This document shows positions 32,048 to 41,026 of a stretch of 43,885 nucleotides of DNA, in pieces. The notes beneath the pieces were generated by a model. The model was not told the DNA's origin and did not search any database. It worked only from the letters and a program-made list of their open reading frames with translations. Made by a program: the position numbers and the translations under genes. This stretch comes from an uncultured Spartobacteria bacterium. Its GTDB lineage: Bacteria > Verrucomicrobiota > Verrucomicrobiia > Chthoniobacterales > Chthoniobacteraceae. The stretch is from positions 1 to 43,885 of the forward strand of contig CAIWVL010000083.1 in the NCBI GenBank assembly GCA_903916085.1, given 5' to 3'. Position 1 is the stretch's first letter. Every line of letters begins with the position of its first letter.

Positions 32048-34093
32048 TCACAAATTTGCAAACTGGGGATGGCCCGTGATCAGACGCTCAAAATCCTCCT
32101 GCGCCTCCACAGGAAGCCCCACCGGATAACGCGCCCCCGAGCGATGCCACTTCTTGAGCCATTCTGCGCCCAATACCTCGTAGGCGCCCTCCCCTCCACG
32201 ACCGGCCGCAGCAGACGTGAAGGCAATCGTTGTTTCTTGTTTCACGCCAGAATTACGCCCACGCGCCACCGTAAACCCTGCCGCAAGCATAGCCACGCGG
32301 GACGCTGTCGAACAAGTGTAGGTGAAGAGCTCAGCCGTCTTTCCCTGGCACGCTGTAAATAGTTTTACAAAGGCTTCCAAAGTCCATTGATCCAGACACG
32401 TCTTGCTAGAAAACATGTCATAGAAAATTACATCTGGAGGCTCAGGCGCTTCCTGCATGGTTTGCAAGAAATCACCTTTCACAAGCTGCCAGCTCAACCC
32501 TGGGTGCTCCCGGGATTGCCAACTGCCCTCACGCAAAATCCAGGCAGGCCCACTGTGACGCAGGTACGTGAACTTATCTGAATGACGGAAAGCCAAGGCG
32601 AGTGAGTCTAAATCATTCTCGAAACTTAAAATGCGCAAGGGGCGCACCGGTCCATTTTGAGCCGCAGCTTCAAAACACGTAATTGCAGCCATGGCGTTAG
32701 CCGCAGCCCCCAAGCCCACGTCCCAGATCACGAGCGGGTCGGGGGTTTCTTCACCTTCCCGCACGCGCACGCGCTCGGACAAACCCGCTTGCTCCGTGTA
32801 GAGCTGACGCGCCTCGTCCATCGGCTCGTTACGCGAATGCATGATTTCCCCAGAGCTAATGTGCCGAATGCTCGCAAACCCCTCGAAGGCCGTGTGGACC
32901 TCGTAGTTGCCCAACTGCAAAGGCGGCGTCTTCTTGCGCTTGATTTTGGCAGGCAGAACTGGGTTGTCCAAGTCGTCTTCCTGAAGGAACGCACGCTTGG
33001 CATGGTACAGCGCCATAAACCGGTCTTCCAAAATGCTGCGGCGAATGTCGCGCATCAATTTGTGATAGAAATGAATGTTGTGCTGTCCCAAGAGCTGCCA
33101 ACCCAACGTTTCCTTGGCCTTCGTCAAATGATGCAGATAGGCACGGTTGTAACGGGCACACGTTGGGCATTCGCACGAGGCGTCCAAGGGCTCGTCGGAC
33201 GCTTTGTAGATACCACGACGCAGTTGTAAAAAACCACGCGAAGTAAACGCCCCACCGCGTTGAGCCACTTGGGTGGGGATAATACAATCAAACATGTCCA
33301 CGCCCCGATGAACCGCTTCCAAAATGTCTAGCGGTGTGCCTACCCCCATTAGATAACGCGGACGATCTCTGGGCAGTAGATCAGCGGTGTATGCACAAGT
33401 ATCCTCACGCGCACTCTTGCCCTCGCCTACAGCCAGACCGCCGATGGCGAATCCGTCAAAGGGCATCTCTGTAAGTGCAGCTGCGCTCTCACGCCGAAGC
33501 TCTTCAAAAAGAGCGCCCTGAACAATTCCGAACATCGACTGCAAAGATTCACCCCGTGCCGCCAGACTCCGCGCCGCCCAACGGTGCGTGATGCCCATGG
33601 CTTCGCGTGCGGTGGAAACGTCTGCGGTGGAAGGAATGCACTGATCCAACACCATCATGATGTCACTCCCAATGGAGCGCTGGGTGGCAATGCTCACCTC
33701 AGGACTCAACATGATGGTCCGACCATCAAGATAGCTCTGAAAAACAGCGCCTTCCTCGCTCATCGAACGGGCGTGCGGCAGCGAAAAAATTTGAAATCCG
33801 CCCGAGTCCGTAAGCACGGAGCGCTTCCAACTCATGAACCGGTGAATGCCCCCGATTTGGTCAAAAACGGCAGGGCCCGGACGCAGTAAGAGATGGTAAG
33901 TATTTGCCAGTAGGATCTGAGAACCCGAATCTTCCAAGGACTGCGTAAGCTGCGCCTTCACCGTGGCCTGCGTTCCCACTGGCATGAACAACGGCGTGAG
34001 CACCTCGTTGTGCAAGGTACGAAAGCGTGCGGCGCGTGCGCGCGAACCGGAAGCGGTTGCTTCGAGTTGGAAATTAAGGCGGGAAGGAGTCAT
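32048..34093 (-). CDS. tgt: Queuine tRNA-ribosyltransferase fused to an MnmC-like methyltransferase domain
   Basis: Residues about 1-375 are a tRNA-guanine transglycosylase, exchanging G34 of GUN anticodons for preQ1/queuine. LTDSGGFQIF carries the general acid Asp96, GGLAVGE is the base-binding loop, VDMFDC the nucleophile Asp269, and Cys307, Cys309, Cys312 with His338 form the zinc site. The usual PTR-x-AR-x-G segment after the nucleophile reads PTQVAQRG (273-280). Residues about 390-660 resemble the SAM-dependent MnmC/COG4121 domain, with WDVGLGAAANAMAA, ILSFENDLDSL, VIFYDMFSSKT and GRNSGVKQETTIAF. MnmC acts on U34, so both halves would target the wobble position. The total is 681 residues, against about 375 for normal Tgt. 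I start at MTPSRLNF; the frame extends to 34204. Divergent from the Gfo/Idh gene. Confidence 0.88.
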   Translation of the reverse strand: MTPSRLNFQLEATASGSRARAARFRTLHNEVLTPLFMPVGTQATVKAQLTQSLEDSGSQILLANTYHLLLRPGPAVFDQIGGIHRFMSWKRSVLTDSGGFQIFSLPHARSMSEEGAVFQSYLDGRTIMLSPEVSIATQRSIGSDIMMVLDQCIPSTADVSTAREAMGITHRWAARSLAARGESLQSMFGIVQGALFEELRRESAAALTEMPFDGFAIGGLAVGEGKSAREDTCAYTADLLPRDRPRYLMGVGTPLDILEAVHRGVDMFDCIIPTQVAQRGGAFTSRGFLQLRRGIYKASDEPLDASCECPTCARYNRAYLHHLTKAKETLGWQLLGQHNIHFYHKLMRDIRRSILEDRFMALYHAKRAFLQEDDLDNPVLPAKIKRKKTPPLQLGNYEVHTAFEGFASIRHISSGEIMHSRNEPMDEARQLYTEQAGLSERVRVREGEETPDPLVIWDVGLGAAANAMAAITCFEAAAQNGPVRPLRILSFENDLDSLALAFRHSDKFTYLRHSGPAWILREGSWQSREHPGLSWQLVKGDFLQTMQEAPEPPDVIFYDMFSSKTCLDQWTLEAFVKLFTACQGKTAELFTYTCSTASRVAMLAAGFTVARGRNSGVKQETTIAFTSAAAGRGGEGAYEVLGAEWLKKWHRSGARYPVGLPVEAQEDFERLITGHPQFANL

Positions 34094-34189
34094 GAGTGGC
34101 ACCCACCACCCTGCCAAAAACCGCCCATTAAAGCAAAGACCTTGCACGAAAATGGCACCGCTCCTGCTAACGAAAGGCACCCCCAAAAA

Positions 34190-35392
34190 ATGCTCAGACG
34201 CCACTTTCTCTCCGCCTCAGCAGGAGTCCTAGCCTCCAGTCTCCTTCCCCGTTCGCAGGCAGCCGACGGCGCTTCCTCCAAACGCCTTCGAGTCGGGGTC
34301 ATCGGCCACACAGGCCGGGGCAACTATGGCCACGGAATCGACACTCTCTGGCTTAAACTGCCACAAACCGAGATTGTCGCTGTCGCGGATCCCGACCCTG
34401 CCGGACTCGCTTCAGCGCAAAAGCGCCTTACCGGATCCCGTCCATTCGCTGATTACACACAAATGCTGGATGAGCTTCGGCCTGACATCGTTGCAGTTTG
34501 CCCACGGCACGCCGACCAACATCACGCCATGATTGTTGCGGCGCTTAATCACGGTGCTCGCGGCATTTACGTTGAAAAACCTTTTGTGCGAACCCCGGCA
34601 GAAGCCGACGACGTCATCCGACTCTGTAAGCAAAACTCCGTCAGCCTCGCCATAGCCCATCGCAATCGCTATCATCCCGCCTTACCGGTTGCAGCCGAGC
34701 TACTCGCTTCTGGTGAATTGGGAGTGCCGCTGGAAATTCGAGCCCGAGGCAAAGAAGATCAACGCGGTGGGGGTCTGGATCTTTGGGTGCTGGGTTCGCA
34801 TGTCCTGAACTTGGCGGCGTTTTTTGCGGGCCGCCCGATTGCCTGCAGCGCCACAGCCTTTGAAAAGGGGCGCTGGGCGGTTAGCGCCGACGTCCACGAG
34901 GCAGACGAGGGCCTTGGACTGATCGTGGGTGACGAGATTCATGCGCGTTTTGAGATGGAAAGCGGCATCCCCGTCTTCTTCGGTTCGAAAAAGAACGCAG
35001 GCGACAAGACCGTTAACTTTGGGCTCCAGATTGTTTGCACCGGCGGCATCCTCGATTTGCGAATCGACACCGAACCGCTGGTTCAAGTGCTCCGGGGTAA
35101 TCCGTTCAAGCCGCGGTCGGATCCGCGCGCTTGGATTCCGGTGAGCAGCGCCGGGCTTGGCAAAGCCGAACCCATCGCAACCATCAGGGAACAGGTAGCC
35201 GGGCACTTGCGACCTGCCCAGGACTTGATTCAGGCTATGGAGACGGGCAAGCCAACATTGTGCGGCCCTGAGGACGGGTTAGTCACCGTGGAGATGATCC
35301 AAGCGATTTTCGCCTCCCACCGCATGGACGGGGCGCGTATCCCCCTACCCCTAACTAATCGAGGGAATGCGCTGGCTATTAGCGCAGGCTAA
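34190..35392 (+). CDS. Exported Gfo/Idh/MocA family oxidoreductase
   Basis: 400-residue NAD(P)-dependent sugar-type oxidoreductase. The N-terminus MLRRHFLSASAGVLASSLLP resembles a twin-arginine signal, as in many PVC Gfo/Idh proteins that are exported folded with cofactor. The Rossmann fold begins at RVGVIGHTGRGNYG (about residues 34-47), followed by VAVADPDP and the cofactor/catalytic motif YVEKPFVRTPAEA; the C-terminal beta-sheet domain follows. The substrate is unknown. The start at 34190 is chosen because it opens the signal-like stretch, 96 bases from the divergent Tgt start; the open frame extends into the tgt 5' end but that reading is its antisense. A strong hairpin with T-tract lies about 150 bases beyond the stop. 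Confidence 0.85.
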   Translation: MLRRHFLSASAGVLASSLLPRSQAADGASSKRLRVGVIGHTGRGNYGHGIDTLWLKLPQTEIVAVADPDPAGLASAQKRLTGSRPFADYTQMLDELRPDIVAVCPRHADQHHAMIVAALNHGARGIYVEKPFVRTPAEADDVIRLCKQNSVSLAIAHRNRYHPALPVAAELLASGELGVPLEIRARGKEDQRGGGLDLWVLGSHVLNLAAFFAGRPIACSATAFEKGRWAVSADVHEADEGLGLIVGDEIHARFEMESGIPVFFGSKKNAGDKTVNFGLQIVCTGGILDLRIDTEPLVQVLRGNPFKPRSDPRAWIPVSSAGLGKAEPIATIREQVAGHLRPAQDLIQAMETGKPTLCGPEDGLVTVEMIQAIFASHRMDGARIPLPLTNRGNALAISAG

Positions 35393-35544
35393 CACTTGCG
35401 CGGAGGCGAAACCGGAGCACATTGCCCAGCTGAGTACCCCAAATCAGGTAAACCTTTGGATCGTTTTTGAAGGTGTAGACTGAGAAACGTCCGAATTGGA
35501 GTGTAGCGTACGCCGTTCCTAGGGTTGCCTATGTTCGCCTTAAT

Positions 35545-35587
35545 CCTTGGCTGGCACCCTTGCCGGGGTGCCAGCCAAGGATTTTTT
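35545..35587 (+). terminator. Very strong intrinsic terminator
   Basis: CCTTGGCTGGCACCC (35545-35559) pairs perfectly over 15 bp with GGGTGCCAGCCAAGG (35566-35580), 6-base loop, followed by A and six T. It probably ends transcription from the Gfo/Idh gene, although it is 150 bases downstream, inside the inverted-repeat segment. Confidence 0.8.
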
Positions 35588-35591
35588 AAAT

Positions 35592-35619
35592 CATACCGAA
35601 CGTTTCATACCGAACGTTT
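35592..35619. repeat. Tandem 14-bp duplication
   Basis: CATACCGAACGTTT occurs twice without a spacer (35592-35605, 35606-35619), next to the right inverted repeat of the 198-bp segment. Confidence 0.7.
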
Positions 35620-35762
35620 ACCTGATTTGAGGTGCCAGGCCAAAACTCGCCTCCGGCACGCAAATCAAAAGCAGGAGCTAATTTTTCAGTGCCCCTCTCG
35701 GTCTTGTTTAGGTGCGAGTGCAGACCGCCCTCAACCGGATCCCCCCCCAGACTCCCAGAACC

Positions 35763-38700
35763 ATGATAGGCAACTCCTTTTTTCGTCGTGTTGGTGTCAT
35801 CGCGCTGCTTCTGATGGGTTCGCTCTTCTCTGTTTGCGCTGACGAACCTAACCCGCTTCTGACACCGCAGCAGGCGCTGGCGCGTTTCAGTTTGCCGCCC
35901 GGCTTCACGGCAGACCTCCTCAAGGCTGAGCCAGATCTTGTCCAGCCGATCGCCTATTGTTGGGACGAGCATGGCCGACTGTGGGTGGTCGAAGGCAATA
36001 CCTACCCCCAGCGCGCTGGGCAACCTCCTGTGCCACGCCCAGACGAAGATCCGCATCTGGATAAGCTAAACCCCGAGGAACTGGCTAATCTTCTGGGAGG
36101 CAACGATCGGATCCTTATCTTCTCGGACGAAGACGGTGATGGCACATACGAAACACGCAAAGTTTTCATGGAACACCTCAACCTTGTCTCCGGAATCGAA
36201 GTCGGCTTTGGTGGAGTCTACATTGGGGCGGCCCCTTATCTACTCCACATCCCCATTGACGCCAGCGGCGACAAACCAGCCGGTGCGCCTCGTGTGCTGG
36301 CTGATGGCTTTGGATGGCATGACACGCATGAGACTCTGAACTCTTTTATCTGGGGACCAGACGGCTGGCTCTACGGCTGCCATGGGGTTTTTACTCACTC
36401 CCAAGTGCGCGTCTGCACGGGACCGGCGGGACCCCGCCCTAGGACGCCTATGAACTGCGCCTATTGGCGGTGGCATCCCGTGCGCCAAGAGTTCGAAGTT
36501 TTCGCTCAAGGCACCTCGAATCCCTGGGGGCTCGACTACAACTCCAAAGGACAGTTTTTCGCAGAAGCCTGCGTGATTCCGCATTTTTGGCACATCATTC
36601 AGGGCGCATATTACCTTCGTCAATCTAACCCGTTAGGGCACTTCAATCCGTACGTCTATAACAACATAGACACGATTGCTGATCATTCTCACTTTGTCGG
36701 CAACCAGTGGAGCGCCGCCCGCGACATCTCCAACGAAGCTGGAGGCGGCCACGCCCACTGCGGACTCTGCGTGTATCAAGGCGACAACTTCCCGCCCGAG
36801 TACAGAGACCGCCCGCTCTTTGGCAACATTCATGGCAAACGGATTAACCAAGAGCAGCTCCTCCCTGAGGGCTCCGGCTACAAGGCCTCTCATCTCCCCG
36901 ATTTTTTCAAAGCCAACGACTTCAATTTCACCGCCGTCACTATCAAGGCAGCCCCCGACGGCAGCCTCGTCTTTAGCGACTGGTACGACCGCCAGAAATG
37001 TCACACCAGCAAATCTGAAATTTGGGATCGTTCCAACGGACGACTCTACAGAGTCCGTTACGAAGGCTGGAAACCTTGGCACGAAACCGCCGGCATGTGG
37101 GACGCCACCTCCACTTTGGATTTGCAGTTCCGGTCCAACGGCTGGCTCAACCGCATGGCCCGGCGGTGCATCGAAGAAGCCGCCGCAAAGGCTCCCGTAG
37201 ATGCTGCTCTGATTACCCGAGCTACAGCACTTCTTTTAGCAGAGCCCTCACCCGAAGTAAGGCTCCGCCTCATGTGGTGGCTCCACGCCACGAACGATCC
37301 TGCCAATGCCAAGCTTTGGTTGCGTCTCCTCAAACATCCCGATGCCGCAGTTCGCCAATGGGCCATCCAACTCAGCCTCGAGCTTAAGGCACCAGCCCAA
37401 GGGTTTTTGAACGAATTGCGTCGCATGGCCATCGAGGAGTCTGCTGCGCCTGTTCGCCTCGCGATTGCCTCCGCGCTCCAACGTTTGCCGTTCCAGCAGC
37501 GTTGGGACATCGCACGCGCCCTGCTCCAACACACAGAAGACGCCTCCGACCATAACCTCCCGCAAATGCTTTGGTATGCCATTGAACCCGCCGTTCCCGA
37601 GGACCCTGCACAGGCCCTCGCGCTCTTGCGGGACTCACGCATCTCGCTGCCCGCGCGCCTCATCGCACGACGTCTCGCAGAGACGCAATCTACCACTGCT
37701 CTCGATCTCCTGCTCACCGGAGCCGCCGAGGCCAAGGACCCAGCCGCCGCGCTCCTTTACATGGCCCCGCTCGCTGATGCACTCAAAGGCCGATTCCACC
37801 TCGAACAGCCGCCCCACTGGAAAGCTGCTTACGAGACCACGTCTCGACTCTTAATCACCCCCACAAACGCACAAGATGCCGCCGCTCTTGATGACGTGCG
37901 TCTCGCCCTCGCCGCTGCGTTCGACGACATACGCGCTTGGCCCGAACTCCGCGCGCTCGCCCGTAACTCCGCAAACCCGTTTCTGCGGCGTCAAAGCGCG
38001 CTCCAAACCCTCGCTGCCGCCAAAGATCCTGCGCTAGGAGAAATGCTCCTAGCGCTCCTGACCGACTCCTCCCTGCGCCTAGACGCCTTCCGTCAAGGGG
38101 CCTCACTTTCAGCCTCGGAAAACGCCGAGCAATCCCCCTCGGCGCAATTTTTCCGCGCAGTGTTGGCTCAGTACGTTGGCTACAGTTCCGAGGAAAAATC
38201 AGCGGCCATCCTAGCTCTTGCCGGGCGCGCCACTACAGCCCGTCAGCTTCTGGACGCCGTAGCCGCCAAGCGCATCCCCCACACCGACATCCCCGTCTTC
38301 GCCGCCCGCCAGATCGCAGGCCTCAACGATCCGGCACTCACCGAACTTTTGGAAAAACATTGGGGCCTCGTACGCACCGGCGACAAGGACGCCACGGCAA
38401 CCGCAGCCGCTGTTGAACATGCACGCCTCAAAAAAATCCTCACTCCAGGCTTTTTGAAAACCGCCGATCTCGCCCAAGGGCGGCTCTTGTTCAAAAACAT
38501 CTGCGGTCAATGTCACCAACTTTTTGGTGAGGGCGCAAAAATCGGCCCGGACCTCACGGGCTCTAACCGCGCCGACCTGGATTACATTCTGGAGAATGTG
38601 ACTAATCCCAATGCGATCATCGGTAAAGACTACGAGTTGCATACTTTTACGCTCAAGGATGGTCAGGTCATCAGCGGAATGGTGCGTCAGGAGAATGCGA

Positions 38701-39365
38701 CCGCCATCACTGTCCAAACCCTAGGAGCGGAGGAACAATTGCGCCGGGCCGATGTAAAGTCCGAGGAGAAACCCGGCATCTCCATGATGCCGGCAGGGAT
38801 CTTCAGCGCGCTTTCTAACACCCAAATGCGCGACCTCACAGCCTACTTAGCGAGCCCCAGACAAGTCGGCCTCCCCGGCGCCCCCACTCCGGCTGCGTAC
38901 AAAGTCGACGGAGCTCTCGAGGGCGAGTCCCTCAACATTGTGTCCAAAACTGGCACCGGAATCGCCTCGCCTCAAGCCATGGCACACTTCAAGGACGGCG
39001 CTTTTTCGGGAGACTCACAGCTGTTTTGGCGAGGTGCCAAACCAGGTGACGTTCTAGAATTAGCCGTGCCCATCAAAACTACAGGCCGCTACAAACTGAA
39101 AGCCGTGTTCTGTCGAGCGCCAGACTATGCCGTCGTCCGATTACAACTGGACAAAAAAGGAATACAAAATGGGCAGTTTGATCTTTTCGGTTCTAAGGTC
39201 TCCAACACGCCGGTGCTGGAACTATGCGAGCTGGACCTATCCGAGGGCGAGCACCTGCTCGGGATTGAGATCACCGGAGCGAACCCAGCAGCGAAACCCT
39301 CATACATGGTGGGACTCGACTATCTACTGGTGGAGCCTGTGATTCATGCCCAGGCAAAGGAGTAG
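35763..39365 (+). CDS. PVC-type haem-binding CxxCH protein (propeller dehydrogenase-like, HEAT repeats, cytochrome c)
   Basis: 1200-residue exported protein typical of Verrucomicrobia and Planctomycetes. A signal peptide with a transmembrane-like core covers about residues 8-27. A six-bladed propeller domain annotated in homologues as a membrane-bound dehydrogenase (about 40-430) has LPPGFTADLLKAEPDLVQPIA and DEHGRLWVVEGNTYP. Alpha-helical HEAT-like repeats occupy about 460-890. A cytochrome c domain has CGQCH at about 914-918 with GPDLTGSNR and a distal Met in SMMPAG. A C-terminal beta-sandwich (about 1050-1195) with CRAPDYAVVRLQLD may bind carbohydrate. The start at 35763 fits the signal peptide; an ATG-less frame extension reaches 35712. 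Likely periplasmic oxidation of a sugar-type substrate; substrate and partner are unknown. The 3' neighbour is convergent. Confidence 0.88.
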   Translation: MIGNSFFRRVGVIALLLMGSLFSVCADEPNPLLTPQQALARFSLPPGFTADLLKAEPDLVQPIAYCWDEHGRLWVVEGNTYPQRAGQPPVPRPDEDPHLDKLNPEELANLLGGNDRILIFSDEDGDGTYETRKVFMEHLNLVSGIEVGFGGVYIGAAPYLLHIPIDASGDKPAGAPRVLADGFGWHDTHETLNSFIWGPDGWLYGCHGVFTHSQVRVCTGPAGPRPRTPMNCAYWRWHPVRQEFEVFAQGTSNPWGLDYNSKGQFFAEACVIPHFWHIIQGAYYLRQSNPLGHFNPYVYNNIDTIADHSHFVGNQWSAARDISNEAGGGHAHCGLCVYQGDNFPPEYRDRPLFGNIHGKRINQEQLLPEGSGYKASHLPDFFKANDFNFTAVTIKAAPDGSLVFSDWYDRQKCHTSKSEIWDRSNGRLYRVRYEGWKPWHETAGMWDATSTLDLQFRSNGWLNRMARRCIEEAAAKAPVDAALITRATALLLAEPSPEVRLRLMWWLHATNDPANAKLWLRLLKHPDAAVRQWAIQLSLELKAPAQGFLNELRRMAIEESAAPVRLAIASALQRLPFQQRWDIARALLQHTEDASDHNLPQMLWYAIEPAVPEDPAQALALLRDSRISLPARLIARRLAETQSTTALDLLLTGAAEAKDPAAALLYMAPLADALKGRFHLEQPPHWKAAYETTSRLLITPTNAQDAAALDDVRLALAAAFDDIRAWPELRALARNSANPFLRRQSALQTLAAAKDPALGEMLLALLTDSSLRLDAFRQGASLSASENAEQSPSAQFFRAVLAQYVGYSSEEKSAAILALAGRATTARQLLDAVAAKRIPHTDIPVFAARQIAGLNDPALTELLEKHWGLVRTGDKDATATAAAVEHARLKKILTPGFLKTADLAQGRLLFKNICGQCHQLFGEGAKIGPDLTGSNRADLDYILENVTNPNAIIGKDYELHTFTLKDGQVISGMVRQENATAITVQTLGAEEQLRRADVKSEEKPGISMMPAGIFSALSNTQMRDLTAYLASPRQVGLPGAPTPAAYKVDGALEGESLNIVSKTGTGIASPQAMAHFKDGAFSGDSQLFWRGAKPGDVLELAVPIKTTGRYKLKAVFCRAPDYAVVRLQLDKKGIQNGQFDLFGSKVSNTPVLELCELDLSEGEHLLGIEITGANPAAKPSYMVGLDYLLVEPVIHAQAKE

Positions 39366-39440
39366 AATCACCCGCATCATTCCAGGCTCAATCACTCCAA
39401 AAGGCGAATGGGAACCGCTCAAAATTCAGGCCGAACGCAT

Positions 39441-40871
39441 TCAGGCTTTTGGCGTCGAATAACTCGACTCCACGCGCTGAGCCACATCGAGGTAACCGTA
39501 GTCGGCCTCGTACAGCTCTTTAATGCACTCAACGTATTCCCCTCGGTTGTCCATCGATTCATGGAGCAGAGCCAGCCTGTAGAGCGTATCCTTCTTTGTG
39601 TTGTCCATCGCGACCATCTCGGATACCGCGGTCTTGTACTGCTGCACCGCCAAATCGCGCATCCCCTTCTCCGAGTAACACCTGCCTAGGAGGCTTACTG
39701 CCTTTAGACGCACGTTGGGATTCTGACGGGCACGTTGCAGTTCGGGAATCGCCTCGGTAAACTGCCCGGCTGCCATCAGACGCTCGGCGAGCTCGTAGCG
39801 AAGCTGTAGATCGGTGGGATTACGCTCCACGCGCTTCCGCGCTTCCCCAATGTTAGCGGATTCCCGCTCCAGCTTCATGTCAGCCAACTGCTGACGATAC
39901 TGCTCCGCCTCAGGGTGCGCGTCGCCACCGGCCGCAAACCACTCTTCAAAAGCCTTGATAGACTGATCCAACTGACGCAAGCGCAAATCCGAATGTTTGC
40001 GGGACAAGGCGGGATCACTTCCACCAAGAAGCTGTTCACAATAGGCGTACCATTGCACCGCTCCAGCTAAGTCGTCGGCGTGGCCGGTCTGCTCCAGCTT
40101 AAGCTCCATCAAAAGAGCAATTTGACGCACCACATCCACATGCTGGGGATTGGCCTCGTACTGAGCACTCAACTCCGCCAACTGAGCGTCGATCGTGGCT
40201 ACGTCCTTGAAGGTCCGACCTTTCTGCTCCAAAGCCTTCGCCTCGTCCTTGTCTTTAATCAGATCACGATAGCTCTTGGCGGTTTCCCAACCTCCCTGCT
40301 TCAGAGTTTGTTGAGCAGCCGTATCCTTGGCTCGCTTCATCGCGGTCAAGTCTGCCGGATTGATCTCCGCAATACGGTTAAACACCTCTAGGGCAAGCTC
40401 CGTTTTGTCATTGGCAAGGTAAAGGTCGCCAAGCTCATGTAAAACTTTGGTGTCTTTTGGGTTGCCTTTGGATAGAGTCTCCAGCGCAAAAATCGCGGTC
40501 TCAACCATGCCCGCTGCCATGGCAGCTTCTTTGAGCAAATGATTTGCCCCCGCGTTAAATGGGTCAGAATCCAGAATCCGCTCCGCCTGATCCATAGAGG
40601 CTAGAGGGTCTTTCTTTACATTCGAGGCGCCGCGCAAGGACACAGAGGAGAGCCCACTGAAAAGGTTGCTCCCCTTTTTCACACTACTGCTCTGAGCGAT
40701 CGCTGCAGAGCGCAACATTTTACGGCCGTCCAAAAAGGCGGGCACCTCTTTTAAGACGTTCTGTAGCAGGGAGATCGCGTAACCGTAGTTTTTGAGTTCC
40801 GCGGCGCTCTTTGCCTTGATCCAAAGCGCACGAGCCTTTTCGGGGAGCTCTTTTTCTGAGCAGGTTGCCAT
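39441..40871 (-). CDS. Tetratricopeptide-repeat protein
   Basis: 476-residue cytoplasmic-looking protein built of TPR helices: ELKNYGYAISLLQNVLKEVP near residue 25, DAERILDSD-like repeat near 105, VLHELGDLYLANDKTELALEVFNRIAEINP near 155-185, and further repeats near 350-440 (LRYELAERLMAAGQFTEAIPELQRA). A Ser/Lys-rich linker (SSSVKKGSNLFSG) lies near 60-75. No signal peptide follows from the chosen start MATCSEKEL; an upstream extension to 41000 would add a hydrophobic stretch (VLVLFLLFKPLPLAF) and could make it membrane-anchored, so the start matters. It lies downstream of mcsB on the same strand with a 155-base gap. TPR proteins are scaffolds; the partner is not known. Confidence 0.8.
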   Translation of the reverse strand: MATCSEKELPEKARALWIKAKSAAELKNYGYAISLLQNVLKEVPAFLDGRKMLRSAAIAQSSSVKKGSNLFSGLSSVSLRGASNVKKDPLASMDQAERILDSDPFNAGANHLLKEAAMAAGMVETAIFALETLSKGNPKDTKVLHELGDLYLANDKTELALEVFNRIAEINPADLTAMKRAKDTAAQQTLKQGGWETAKSYRDLIKDKDEAKALEQKGRTFKDVATIDAQLAELSAQYEANPQHVDVVRQIALLMELKLEQTGHADDLAGAVQWYAYCEQLLGGSDPALSRKHSDLRLRQLDQSIKAFEEWFAAGGDAHPEAEQYRQQLADMKLERESANIGEARKRVERNPTDLQLRYELAERLMAAGQFTEAIPELQRARQNPNVRLKAVSLLGRCYSEKGMRDLAVQQYKTAVSEMVAMDNTKKDTLYRLALLHESMDNRGEYVECIKELYEADYGYLDVAQRVESSYSTPKA

Positions 40872-41026
40872 AGGGGGTAACAGATTGAGAACTGAGTCTT
40901 TACAAAACGCCAAAGGAAGCGGTTTGAAGAGTAAAAAAAGAACTAATACGTTCCAACTTTCGAAATGACAAGCCGAGCACACTCTCCCGGCTGCGGGCAA
41001 CGCTCATTTGTTTGTGATTTTTGCGC

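Larger units (their letters stand above)
35436..35633. repeat. 198-bp segment bounded by 18-bp inverted repeats
   Basis: ACCCCAAATCAGGTAAAC at 35436-35453 recurs inverted at 35616-35633 with one mismatch. Between them are a 15-bp hairpin with a T-tract and a tandem 14-bp duplication. No open frame is inside. It looks like a small non-coding inverted-repeat element; a target-site duplication is not evident. Confidence 0.45.

Noticed and set aside
32657-33229. 190-codon frame antisense to tgt
   Set aside because: Shadow of the recognised Tgt-MnmC gene.
36240-37735. Several frames antisense to the PVC-type cytochrome protein
   Set aside because: Low-complexity shadow translations opposite a well supported gene.
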